From Enterococcus sp. DIV0660C (GTDB lineage: Bacteria > Bacillota > Bacilli > Lactobacillales > Enterococcaceae): 64,000 nucleotides of DNA. Each line of letters opens with the position of its first letter. The stretch's first letter is position 1. Location: assembly GCF_017316125.1 (NCBI RefSeq), contig NZ_JAFLWA010000034.1, positions 1 through 64,000 of the forward strand, read 5' to 3'. Of this stretch, positions 29,827 through 37,680 are shown one piece after another. A model generated the notes under the pieces. That model did no database searches. It had not been told where the DNA came from and saw nothing but the letters and a program-made list of their open reading frames with translations. A program made the translations under genes and the position numbers.

Positions 29827-30249
29827 ATGGACATCTATTTGACATTTACCAATCAAGCAAAAGAAGTCATCTGTTTTTACGAAAAAATCTTCTCCGTCAC
29901 TTGTACCGATCTAACAACTTTTGGAGATATGCCTAGTTCACCTGATTTTTCTATCCCGGAAGAACAAAAAGAGCTTGTTTTAAATGCTAGTCTGATGATT
30001 TATGGCACACGCGTCATGTTTTCCGACACGCCAGAAAGTATGTCTGTTCCGGTTGTGATGGGCAATAATGTTTCTTTAGTCATTCAGACGACTACTCCAA
30101 CAGAAACCAAGCAACTTTTCCAACAATTAAGTGAAGGCGGAGAAGTTACTATGCCTTTAGAACCCACCTTTTGGGCAAAACTTTACGGGACTTTTACTGA
30201 CCGCTACGGAATCAATTGGATGGTCAATCTTCCCTTAGAGGAAGACTAG
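29827..30249 (+). CDS. VOC family protein (PhnB-like)
   Basis: A 140-residue vicinal-oxygen-chelate fold protein of the PhnB/YjdN type: two beta-alpha-beta-beta-beta repeats with DIYLTFTNQAKEVICFYEKIF at the start and ...FTDRYGINWMVNL at the end. These proteins include glyoxalase and antibiotic-binding relatives; function here is not known. The start at 29827 follows AGGAGG by 7 bases; the reading frame is open for 33 codons upstream but without an RBS. Confidence 0.85.
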   Translation: MDIYLTFTNQAKEVICFYEKIFSVTCTDLTTFGDMPSSPDFSIPEEQKELVLNASLMIYGTRVMFSDTPESMSVPVVMGNNVSLVIQTTTPTETKQLFQQLSEGGEVTMPLEPTFWAKLYGTFTDRYGINWMVNLPLEED

Positions 30250-30311
30250 CTGTCAGTCTTGCGCTAGGTAACTTTCTTTTTGTTTTTTTCTGACTTACTC
30301 ATACAAAATAA

Positions 30312-30347
30312 AAGGAGTACAGCCATTCTGGCTGCACTCCTTTTTTG
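30312..30347. terminator. Bidirectional terminator
   Basis: AAAAGGAGTACAGCC/GGCTGCACTCCTTTT stem with a 5-base loop, between the VOC gene and convergent opuA operon. Confidence 0.9.
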
Positions 30348-30357
30348 TCAACTTCTG

Positions 30358-32085
30358 TTAAGCTTTCCAGCTAGCTACTTTATCTTGGTTATTTTCAATC
30401 CAAGTTTTTGCAGCTTCTTGCGGATCTTTTCCATTGTTGATTTCTAGCATAACTTCTTCCATGTCTTCTTTCGTCCAATTGAATTGGTCCAATACTTTAT
30501 ATGCTTCAGCTTGATCTTCTTTCAATCCTTTACGAACCATTGTATGGATCTGTTCTTCACTACCCATACCATTTTTAGGATCTTCTAAATATTTCAACTC
30601 ATATTTTGCGAACATCCAATGAGGTGACCAACCAGTGATCACAATTGGTTCTTTCTTCTTAATAGCTTGTCCTAAAGCAACTGTCATTGCACCGGATGAA
30701 GAGGTTTCTACCGTCCAGTCTGCTAAATTATCATATGTGTTGATTGTATTTTCTGCGGCGTTGACTACACCAGCACCGGGCTCGATCCCAATGATTTTTT
30801 TATTTGCTTGATTTGTTAAATCAGCAATTGAGTCCACATCCATATAGTCTGGAACAACTAACCCAACTTTTGCACCTTTTAAATTTGCTCCTAAATCAAC
30901 AATTTGATCTTTGTATTGAGCATATTGAGAGCCATGTGTTTTTGGTAACCACGCAGAAACCATGCCATCTGATTCGCCCTTAGCTATTGATTCCCACATG
31001 ATTGAATTATCGAGTGGTGTCATCGTTACATCATACCCCATTTGGCGTAAGACTTCGCCTACAACATTCGTTGAAGCCACTTCTGTATCCCATTCAACAT
31101 AAGATAAGTTGATTTTCTTCGTTTCTTTACTTGAAAAGACGCTACCAACACCTAGTGCACCTAGTACGATAACTGCTGTTGCAAGGATGATTGCTCCACG
31201 ACGTTTTTTACTTTTAACACCTGCAGGATCACTTGCTTTTTTGGTACGTGGTTGATTCAAATGTTGTGTGAAACGGTCAATGATAATCGCTAAAATAACT
31301 AAAGCAACACCATTAACGAACCCGTTCCCAACTTGTGCACGTTGTAATGCGGACAACACTCCACGTCCTAATCCAGGCGCACCAATCATTGAAGCAATCA
31401 CAACCATGGATAATGAAAGCATCGTCGTTTGGTTGATACCAGCCATAATAGTATTTTTGGCTAAAGGTAATTCTAATTTAAATAATTTTTGCCAGCCTGT
31501 ACTCCCAAATGAATCAGAGGCTTCCACTAACTCTTTCGGTACTTGACGAATACCTAAATTCGTAAAACGAACAGTTGGCGGTAAAGCAAAAATGACAGAA
31601 GCGAAAACACCGGGTACCATTCCAATTCCGAAAAAGGCAACTGCTGGAATTAAATAAACAAAACCAGGCATTGTTTGCATAAAATCAAGAATCGGTTTGA
31701 TTATGCTCTGAGCTTTATCACTTTTTGCCATTAAGATCCCTAAAGGTACACCAATGATAATCGAAATCACACTTGATAATAAAACAAGGGTCACTGTATT
31801 CATCAAATCAGTCCATAAACCTTGATTATAGATAAACCATAAACCCACCAGTGTAAATAAAGTTAATCCTAGACGTTTTTTAGAAATAAAGAAAGCTACT
31901 ATTGTTAATAGTAAAATGAAAATTGGTGCTGGAATAATCAATAAAAGATTTGTTATCCCAGTCATGATTGCTTGTCCTATTGTTTGTAGGAAAGAAAATA
32001 AGCTCGAAAATGTTGTTGTGAACCATTCCGTAATCGTTTCTACCCAATCAGCAACAGGAATTTGATAGTTTAATAAATTATTCAT
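30358..32085 (-). CDS. busAB: Glycine betaine ABC transporter, fused permease and substrate-binding protein
   Basis: A 575-residue fusion. The N-terminal 280 residues form the BPD_transp_1 permease with about eight spans (EAA-like loop [26 protein letters not shown]). After a basic linker and one more span, an OpuAC-type betaine-binding domain follows, tethered outside the cell ([39 protein letters not shown]). The ATG at 32085 overlaps the ATPase gene's end by 8 bp. Same architecture as OpuABC/BusAB of lactic acid bacteria. Confidence 0.93.
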   Translation of the reverse strand: MNNLLNYQIPVADWVETITEWFTTTFSSLFSFLQTIGQAIMTGITNLLLIIPAPIFILLLTIVAFFISKKRLGLTLFTLVGLWFIYNQGLWTDLMNTVTLVLLSSVISIIIGVPLGILMAKSDKAQSIIKPILDFMQTMPGFVYLIPAVAFFGIGMVPGVFASVIFALPPTVRFTNLGIRQVPKELVEASDSFGSTGWQKLFKLELPLAKNTIMAGINQTTMLSLSMVVIASMIGAPGLGRGVLSALQRAQVGNGFVNGVALVILAIIIDRFTQHLNQPRTKKASDPAGVKSKKRRGAIILATAVIVLGALGVGSVFSSKETKKINLSYVEWDTEVASTNVVGEVLRQMGYDVTMTPLDNSIMWESIAKGESDGMVSAWLPKTHGSQYAQYKDQIVDLGANLKGAKVGLVVPDYMDVDSIADLTNQANKKIIGIEPGAGVVNAAENTINTYDNLADWTVETSSSGAMTVALGQAIKKKEPIVITGWSPHWMFAKYELKYLEDPKNGMGSEEQIHTMVRKGLKEDQAEAYKVLDQFNWTKEDMEEVMLEINNGKDPQEAAKTWIENNQDKVASWKA

Positions 32086-33271
32086 GTTCACTCACCTCAC
32101 TTGTTTCTGCCAACGCTTCAATCACACTTCCACGAATGACAACTCCTCGTAACTTGCCATTATCAACAACTGCTAGTGGCGTTGGTGAATCATAAATAAT
32201 ATTAAAGATGTCATTAACTAACATATCCTTATCAATGGTCGTTACATTCTCATCCAAGAAATCAGTCAATGGCCGTTTTTGACGACGCGCTTCCAAAGCA
32301 TTTTCAGCTGTAATAATTCCTTTTAAGTGACGTTTTTTATCAACAGCCATCAGCATACTTACTTCTTCACTGCGCATTCGTGTCAATGCAACGTTTGGTC
32401 CATCAACTTCAATATTTGTTGTTAAAGCTGGTACCATGATATTTTGTGCAGTCAAGACTTTTGAACGATCGACTTCTTCCACAAATTCACGGACATATTC
32501 GTTGGCAGGGTTTGTTAAAATTTCTTCCCCTGTTCCAATCTGCATAATCTCTCCATCTTTCATTAGAGCAATTCGATCCCCAATACGTAAAGCTTCGTTT
32601 AGATCATGCGTGATAAAAATAATTGTTTTTTGAACAGAAGCTTGTAATTCAAGTAGCTCATCTTGCATCTCACGACGAATCAATGGATCCAATGCAGAGA
32701 AAGCTTCGTCCATCAGCAAAATTTCTGGATCATTTGCTAGCGCACGTGCTAGACCAACACGTTGTTGCATCCCACCAGATAATTGATTAGGATATTGATC
32801 TTTAAATGAAAGCAAACCGGAATTTTCTAACGCTTGTTCTGCTTTTTTTTGGCGTTCTTCTTTGGGTACGCCACGAACTTCTAATCCATACTCCGTATTT
32901 TCCAAAATCGTTCGTTGTGGAAACAACCCAAAGTTTTGAAAAACCATGTTGATTTTATGACGACGAACTTCGCGTAGTTCTTCTTTATTTAATTGGGATA
33001 CATCTTCCCCATCAATATAAATATTCCCAGAAGTTGGCTCAATCAGACGATTCAATAATCGAATCAATGTAGACTTTCCACTTCCTGAAAGTCCCATGAT
33101 GACGAAAATTTCGCCTTCTTTCACATCAAAATTCACATCGTATACGCCAACTGTTGCACCAGTTTTCTTTAAAATTTCTGTTTTTGGTTGATGCTGTTGC
33201 ATCATTTCTAATGCGGTTTGTGTCTTTTTACCAAAAATTTTTGTTAATTTTTTTACTTCAACTTTTGCCAA
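32078..33271 (-). CDS. busAA: Glycine betaine ABC transporter ATP-binding protein
   Basis: A 397-residue ATPase powering betaine import under osmotic stress. Walker [10 protein letters not shown], signature [10 protein letters not shown] and Walker [14 protein letters not shown] are all present, and two CBS domains lie at the C-terminus (about 275-395), known in OpuA as ionic-strength or c-di-AMP sensors. The TTG start at 33271 with AAAGGAG seven bases upstream gives [16 protein letters not shown]; the longer ATG reading runs through the operator and lacks an RBS. Confidence 0.93.
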   Translation of the reverse strand: MAKVEVKKLTKIFGKKTQTALEMMQQHQPKTEILKKTGATVGVYDVNFDVKEGEIFVIMGLSGSGKSTLIRLLNRLIEPTSGNIYIDGEDVSQLNKEELREVRRHKINMVFQNFGLFPQRTILENTEYGLEVRGVPKEERQKKAEQALENSGLLSFKDQYPNQLSGGMQQRVGLARALANDPEILLMDEAFSALDPLIRREMQDELLELQASVQKTIIFITHDLNEALRIGDRIALMKDGEIMQIGTGEEILTNPANEYVREFVEEVDRSKVLTAQNIMVPALTTNIEVDGPNVALTRMRSEEVSMLMAVDKKRHLKGIITAENALEARRQKRPLTDFLDENVTTIDKDMLVNDIFNIIYDSPTPLAVVDNGKLRGVVIRGSVIEALAETSEVSEHE

Positions 33272-33316
33272 ACCAATTCTCCTTTTTTTCGCAAGTTTCA
33301 ATTTTTTTTCATGAAA

Positions 33317-33359
33317 AAAGTGACCACACAATATTAACATCATGTAGTCACTTTGTCAA
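33317..33359 (-). promoter_or_regulatory. BusR-type bipartite operator around the busA promoter
   Basis: AAAGTGAC (33317-33324) and GTCACTTT (33347-33354) are inverted arms; the GTGAC/GTCAC cores are exactly 22 bp apart. Minus-strand TTGACA (33359-33354), 17-bp spacer, TAATAT (33336-33331) lies between and over them. The split arms and 22-bp spacing fit the bipartite site reported for the c-di-AMP-responsive repressor BusR. Confidence 0.8.
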
Positions 33360-33411
33360 AAAAAGAAAAAAGAGCGTACAATCGCTTGTCCGCTCGGCAT
33401 TTTACTCATTT

Positions 33412-34044
33412 TTATTCTTCTGGATAGAAAAAATTCATCATTCGTTGTAACGTATATTCATTTCCAATAAAGTGAACTGTATCGCCTTCACTAAATTTTG
33501 CGTATGGGCCTGGAGAAACGAGTAGTTCTTCTTCGTGCGAGATCGCAATGACTGTCGCACCAGTGACTTGCCAAATGTTTAATTCACTGATTGATTGATC
33601 CAAATGTTCCGCATTTTTACTTAATTGCAATTCAAATGGTAACAATGGATTCATTTTGTGGATACGTTTTGTTTGGTTAACTAATTGATCCAGAAGTTGC
33701 GAAAAGTGATCTAACTCTTCTTTTTGTTTTTCGACACTAGCCATAATATCTGCTTTGGTCTCCTGAATGGATTGTACATCTTGATATTGTAATAAAAATT
33801 CTTTTGCTTTTTCTTTGGAAGCAACAAATGCACCACTACCATGACGAACTTCCATGATTCCCAAATCAACTAAAACATTGATGGCTTTACGTGCCGTTTC
33901 TGGTGAGGCATTATAAGTGCTTGCTAAGGTTGAGCGGGCATGGATTTTTTCGCCAACTTTGTAACGATTTTCCACAATTCGTTCCGCTAAGTCCACCGCA
34001 ATTTGTTGATAACGTGGACGAACAACTTTTTTCTTTTCCGCCAT
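33412..34044 (-). CDS. busR: BusR-like repressor, GntR wing-helix plus RCK_C domain
   Basis: A 210-residue regulator: GntR winged helix in residues 8-78 (STYNASPETARKAINVLVDLGIMEVRHGSGAFV), a long coiled coil (about 88-130) and a C-terminal RCK_C (TrkA-C) domain (WQVTGATVIAISHEEELLVSPGPYAKFSEGDTVHFIG). This is the BusR layout; BusR represses betaine uptake when c-di-AMP is bound to RCK_C. It sits 140 bp upstream of busAA-busAB on the same strand. Identification rests on domains, neighbours and the operator. Confidence 0.88.
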   Translation of the reverse strand: MAEKKKVVRPRYQQIAVDLAERIVENRYKVGEKIHARSTLASTYNASPETARKAINVLVDLGIMEVRHGSGAFVASKEKAKEFLLQYQDVQSIQETKADIMASVEKQKEELDHFSQLLDQLVNQTKRIHKMNPLLPFELQLSKNAEHLDQSISELNIWQVTGATVIAISHEEELLVSPGPYAKFSEGDTVHFIGNEYTLQRMMNFFYPEE

Positions 34045-34110
34045 GGCTTCTTTCCTCTTCCCTTTCGAATCTTGTCAAACTCATCTTACTATGCTCGGTT
34101 AAAATAAGCA

Positions 34111-34153
34111 AAAGAAGCTGAAGTAAAACGAATGTCTTCCCTCAGCTTTTTAT
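34111..34153 (-). terminator. Terminator of the feo operon
   Basis: AAGCTGA/TCAGCTT stem with a long loop and flanking A/T runs, after the last feo gene on minus. Moderate strength. Confidence 0.55.
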
Positions 34154-34172
34154 CAGTTCTTACTCAATTTTT

Positions 34173-34310
34173 TTATTTTTCAGCGCTTGATGCTTTTTTC
34201 ACTGGACAAGTAGTATGACAATCGTCACAATTTTTACCTTTTTTCACACGAGAATAAATAATATAGCCTGCACTACCAAAAATCAACACACTTAATAAAA
34301 ATGTTGCCAT
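34173..34310 (-). CDS. FeoB-associated Cys-rich membrane protein
   Basis: A 45-residue protein. It starts with one membrane helix (MATFLLSVLIFGSAGYIIYS) followed by a basic stretch and the Cys cluster NCDDCHTTCP, with three Cys and a His, then a charged tail ending SSAEK. The ATG follows the feoB stop by one base, with AAAGGAG inside the feoB end. This is the FeoB-associated Cys-rich family, a likely FeoC-like partner of the iron transporter. Confidence 0.9.
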   Translation of the reverse strand: MATFLLSVLIFGSAGYIIYSRVKKGKNCDDCHTTCPVKKASSAEK

Positions 34311-34311
34311 C

Positions 34312-36453
34312 TTATCTTTCTCCTTTCAATGAAAGTGACACAACAGATTCTTTCTGTGCCATCGGTTTTTTTATGATGCCATACACGAGAGCAATCCATA
34401 CGAAGCCCGCTAAATAAGTCATGATTGACAAAGTTCCACCTTCAAATACCGCATGCCCAATTTGATAGATGATAAAACTTACTAAGTAAGCTAAGCCACA
34501 CTGATAACCAATCGCAATCCATGTCCACTTTTTCGAACCCATTTCACGATGAATTGCGCCAATTGCAGCAAAACATGGCGCACACAGCAAATTAAATGCA
34601 AGGAACGAATAAGCTGCGACTGGCGTATACGTTCCACGAAGAACTTGCCAGATTTCTTGTCCGTTTTCGGAAACTTCTGTATTTCCGAAAAGAATACCAA
34701 ATGTTCCAATCACATTTTCTTTTGCTACTAACCCAGTAATCGTTGCAACGGCCCCTTGCCAATTTCCCCAGCCAAGTGGGTGGAAAATAGGTGCAATGAT
34801 TCTTCCCAGTCCAGCTAAAATACTGTGGGTTTCCGCTACTGACTGACCACGGAAATTATAAGAAGATAAAAACCAAACAGCAATACTTGAAACAAAAATA
34901 ATCGTTCCTGCTTTTTTTACAAATGATTTACAGCGATCATACGTTTGTCGCAAAATCGTTTGAAGCTGCGGAAAATGGTACATAGGTAATTCCATAATAA
35001 ATGGGGCTGTTTCGCCAGCAAATAGGCGTGTCTTTTTCAACGCAATCCCAGATAAAATAATGGCACTCATTCCCAAAAAGTAAGCAGACGGTGCTACCCA
35101 AGAAGAATGTGGGAAAAAAGCGCCTGCAATCAATGCAATGATTGGTAGTTTTGCGGAACAAGGCATGAAAGTCGTAACCATAATCGTTAAACGACGATCT
35201 TGTTCATTCTCAATCGTCCGACTCGCCATCACGCCCGGTACACCACACCCCGTCGCAATCAACATCGGGATGAACGACTTACCTGACAAGCCAAACTTGC
35301 GGAACAAACGATCCATCACAAAAGCAATGCGTGCCATATACCCGCAGTCCTCAAGAAAACTTAAACAGAGAAACAGAACCATCAGTTGTGGTAAAAAGCC
35401 TAACACTGCACCAACACCAGCAATGATTCCATTCAAAATGAGTTGTTGCATCCAGTCTGCGACTTGAGCAGCCTGTAACCAGCTTCCAACTGTTTCCGGT
35501 ACCCATGAGCCAAAGAATGTATCATTGATCCAGTCCGTGCCCATCGTTCCAATTGTTTGAATGGCTAAATAATAGATAAACCACATCACTAGCGCAAAGA
35601 TTGGTAACGCCAACCAACGATTCGTTACGATTCGATCAATTTTGTCGCTTAACGAATATTGGAAGGAGTCAACCGTTACCATACTCAAAGCTGTTAGCTG
35701 TGTGATAAATTCATATCTTTCATTGACGAGAATCGTTTCGCTTTCTTCTGCAAAAATTTTTTCTGTTAACTGGATCAGCTCTTCAATTTCTTTTGTTTGT
35801 TGCGTTGTTAACACTAATTCAGAACTAGCTAATGTTTCTCGTTCAAAGTACTTCAAGGCATACCAACGTTGGTTTTTCATTGTGAAATCAAAATACAAGA
35901 CATCTTCAATTTCATTTAATGCTGCTTCCAATCGCGGATCGTACTCGCACGGTTCTGGTATGGTAAAGGTTTCTCGAGTGGTTAACAACTTTGAAACACG
36001 CTCAAGTCCTTGGTTTTTGACAACACTCATCGGAATAACTGGCACACCTAAACCATAAGACAATTTTTCCAGATTAATTGTTTTTCCTTCTTTTTTGACC
36101 ACATCCATCATGTTTAAACAGACAACCACTGGAATTTCTAAATCAAGTAACTGCGTAGTTAGATAGAGGTTTCTTTCCAGATTCGTCGCATCTACGATAT
36201 TCAACACAACATCTGGACGTTCATGAATCAAATACTCTCTGGCAACCATTTCTTCAGGTGTGTACGGTGAGAGAGAATAAATACCGGGTAAATCTTGAAT
36301 ATGAATGGCTGGATGTTTTTTCAGGCTACCTGATTTTTTTTCGACTGTCACTCCTGGCCAATTTCCAACATATTGATTGGCTCCCGTCAGCGCATTGAAT
36401 AGACTTGTCTTCCCACTGTTAGGATTACCAACTAACGCAACTTCAATACTCAT
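34312..36453 (-). CDS. feoB: Ferrous iron transporter FeoB
   Basis: A 713-residue membrane protein importing Fe(II). The N-terminal G domain has G1 GNPNSGKTS, G2/G3 TVEKKSG...DLPGIYSL and G4 NMMD. A GDI-like helical domain follows, then a transport core with Gate repeats (residues about 340-540, with the conserved Cys in ATGCGVPG and MPCSAKLP). ATG overlaps the feoA stop. Confidence 0.97.
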   Translation of the reverse strand: MSIEVALVGNPNSGKTSLFNALTGANQYVGNWPGVTVEKKSGSLKKHPAIHIQDLPGIYSLSPYTPEEMVAREYLIHERPDVVLNIVDATNLERNLYLTTQLLDLEIPVVVCLNMMDVVKKEGKTINLEKLSYGLGVPVIPMSVVKNQGLERVSKLLTTRETFTIPEPCEYDPRLEAALNEIEDVLYFDFTMKNQRWYALKYFERETLASSELVLTTQQTKEIEELIQLTEKIFAEESETILVNERYEFITQLTALSMVTVDSFQYSLSDKIDRIVTNRWLALPIFALVMWFIYYLAIQTIGTMGTDWINDTFFGSWVPETVGSWLQAAQVADWMQQLILNGIIAGVGAVLGFLPQLMVLFLCLSFLEDCGYMARIAFVMDRLFRKFGLSGKSFIPMLIATGCGVPGVMASRTIENEQDRRLTIMVTTFMPCSAKLPIIALIAGAFFPHSSWVAPSAYFLGMSAIILSGIALKKTRLFAGETAPFIMELPMYHFPQLQTILRQTYDRCKSFVKKAGTIIFVSSIAVWFLSSYNFRGQSVAETHSILAGLGRIIAPIFHPLGWGNWQGAVATITGLVAKENVIGTFGILFGNTEVSENGQEIWQVLRGTYTPVAAYSFLAFNLLCAPCFAAIGAIHREMGSKKWTWIAIGYQCGLAYLVSFIIYQIGHAVFEGGTLSIMTYLAGFVWIALVYGIIKKPMAQKESVVSLSLKGER

Positions 36454-36923
36454 TCACTTTGCTCCTTTTGAACAAGAATCAATTCAGCTTCTTTTTTTCG
36501 CAATGTTAATTCATATCCGCGTAAAGTAATCTCGAGTGGATCGCCCAATGGTGCTAACTTCCGAATCACAACTCGAACATTTTTAGTCACACCCATATCC
36601 ATTAAACGTCGTTTCACTGCACCTTGCCCATGAATAGCTACCACTGTCGCACTTTCACCAACAGTTAGTTGATCAAGGGATGTCCAAGCTTCAGCTAATG
36701 ATTCTGGCTTCTTCACAATGATTTGCGCTAATAATTCTCGATTGACTGCAATTCGATTGTTCTTTAATAGTAGAATTGCATTTTCCCCTGAAAAATTCAC
36801 AACAACAATTTTGGTTCCTGGAATGATTCCTAAATTTTGTAAATGATTTTTGACAGACTCTTTTGTCTGGATTTTGACAATTTGGTAAACTAAATTCTGT
36901 TTTGCTTGTGCTAAAGTTTCCAT
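36450..36923 (-). CDS. feoA: FeoA with two tandem FeoA domains
   Basis: A 157-residue protein with two SH3-like FeoA domains: residues about 5-75 (NHLQNLGIIPGTKIVVVN) and 85-153 (RRLMDMGVTKNVRVVIRKLAPLGDPLEITLRGYELTLRK). Single-domain FeoA is about 75 residues; the second domain here keeps the consensus better. The start at 36923 follows AAAGGA; a longer in-frame ATG at 37058 overlaps the promoter. Confidence 0.93.
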   Translation of the reverse strand: METLAQAKQNLVYQIVKIQTKESVKNHLQNLGIIPGTKIVVVNFSGENAILLLKNNRIAVNRELLAQIIVKKPESLAEAWTSLDQLTVGESATVVAIHGQGAVKRRLMDMGVTKNVRVVIRKLAPLGDPLEITLRGYELTLRKKEAELILVQKEQSE

Positions 36924-37011
36924 CCGAAATCCTTTCTTGTGAAAAAAATCGTGTAGGGAAATGATTTCATTCTTTTTGTTTCTATTTATTTTTATTGAAC
37001 ATATTAACGAT

Positions 37012-37058
37012 TGATAATCATTCTCAACAAGGATAACTCCATCAATTGAGAAAGTCAA
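37012..37058 (-). promoter_or_regulatory. feo promoter with Fur box
   Basis: Plus-strand TGATAATCATTCTCA (37012-37026) differs at one base from the Fur 7-1-7 consensus TGATAATNATTATCA. It lies just past the -10 of a minus-strand promoter: TTGACT (37058-37053), 17 bp, TATCCT (37035-37030). Confidence 0.85.
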
Positions 37059-37130
37059 TTATCATTGTGAAAGATTACACTTTTGTTATAAATTATTTTA
37101 ATTTGATGGAAAAAAATTCTTTTTAAGCGG

Positions 37131-37234
37131 TTATCCACAGCTTTTTTTTACTTGATTATGGGTTTTTCCTTACTGATGCTTGCTTTCAATTGTTTTTCAA
37201 AAAACACAAAACTTAGTATTCCACAGTTTCCACA
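37131..37234 (+). promoter_or_regulatory. DnaA-box cluster upstream of nrdHEF
   Basis: TTATCCACA at 37131-37139 is an exact DnaA box. Two weaker matches, TATTCCACA (37217-37225) and GTTTCCACA (37226-37234), lie next to the NrdR boxes. Use by DnaA is inference. Confidence 0.55.
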
Positions 37235-37250
37235 ACACAATATATAGTGT
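37204..37250 (+). promoter_or_regulatory. Tandem NrdR boxes
   Basis: ACACAATATATAGTGT (37235-37250) is a full-consensus NrdR box. ACACAAAACTTAGTAT (37204-37219) matches at 12 of 16 positions and starts 31 bp upstream, the three-helix-turn spacing typical of NrdR pairs. Confidence 0.9.
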
Positions 37251-37257
37251 TTCTTAA

Positions 37258-37285
37258 TTGACTTTTTTACTAAGAGTTTTATACT
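37258..37285 (+). promoter_or_regulatory. nrdHEF promoter
   Basis: TTGACT, 16-bp spacer, TATACT, just after the NrdR boxes and 46 bp before nrdH. Confidence 0.8.
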
Positions 37286-37331
37286 ATTGATTATAGATAA
37301 CGACGGAATATGTTATGAGGAGGCAGAAAGA

Positions 37332-37556
37332 ATGAACGTAAAAATTTTTTCTAAAAACAACTGTATGCAATGCAAAATGGTCAAACGCTTTTTAGCTGAT
37401 AATAAAATTGATTTTGAAGAAGTAAATATCGATGAAAAACCAGAAGCAATCAATTGGTTGAAAGAACAAGGATTCCAAAGCGTCCCTGTGACAACTTCTG
37501 AAATTGAAACAGTTATTGGCTTTCGTCCAGATCAATTACGCAAATTAGCTAGCTAA
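37332..37556 (+). CDS. nrdH: NrdH redoxin
   Basis: A 74-residue glutaredoxin-like electron donor to class Ib ribonucleotide reductase. The redox motif is CMQC at residues 11-14 (family usually CxQC). It ends with the NrdH-type GFRPDQLRKL. The start at 37332 follows GAGGAGG; an in-frame ATG 15 codons earlier lies at the promoter. It is first in nrdH-nrdE-nrdF. Confidence 0.93.
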   Translation: MNVKIFSKNNCMQCKMVKRFLADNKIDFEEVNIDEKPEAINWLKEQGFQSVPVTTSEIETVIGFRPDQLRKLAS

Positions 37557-37589
37557 TTTGTCTATCAACTAAAAATAGGTAGCACACTT

Positions 37590-37628
37590 GGATTTGACGG
37601 CTCGACCAAAAGCCCCAAATCCTTTTTT
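37590..37628 (+). terminator. Terminator-like attenuator between nrdH and nrdE
   Basis: GGATTT-N3-GGCT pairs with AGCC-N2-AAATCC, then six T residues at 37623-37628. It is 33 bp after nrdH and 52 bp before nrdE, inside the operon. Confidence 0.65.
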
Positions 37629-37680
37629 AAAGCACGATTCTCCAAAACTAAACAAAAAGAAAAGAAGGTTGGGCGTACTT

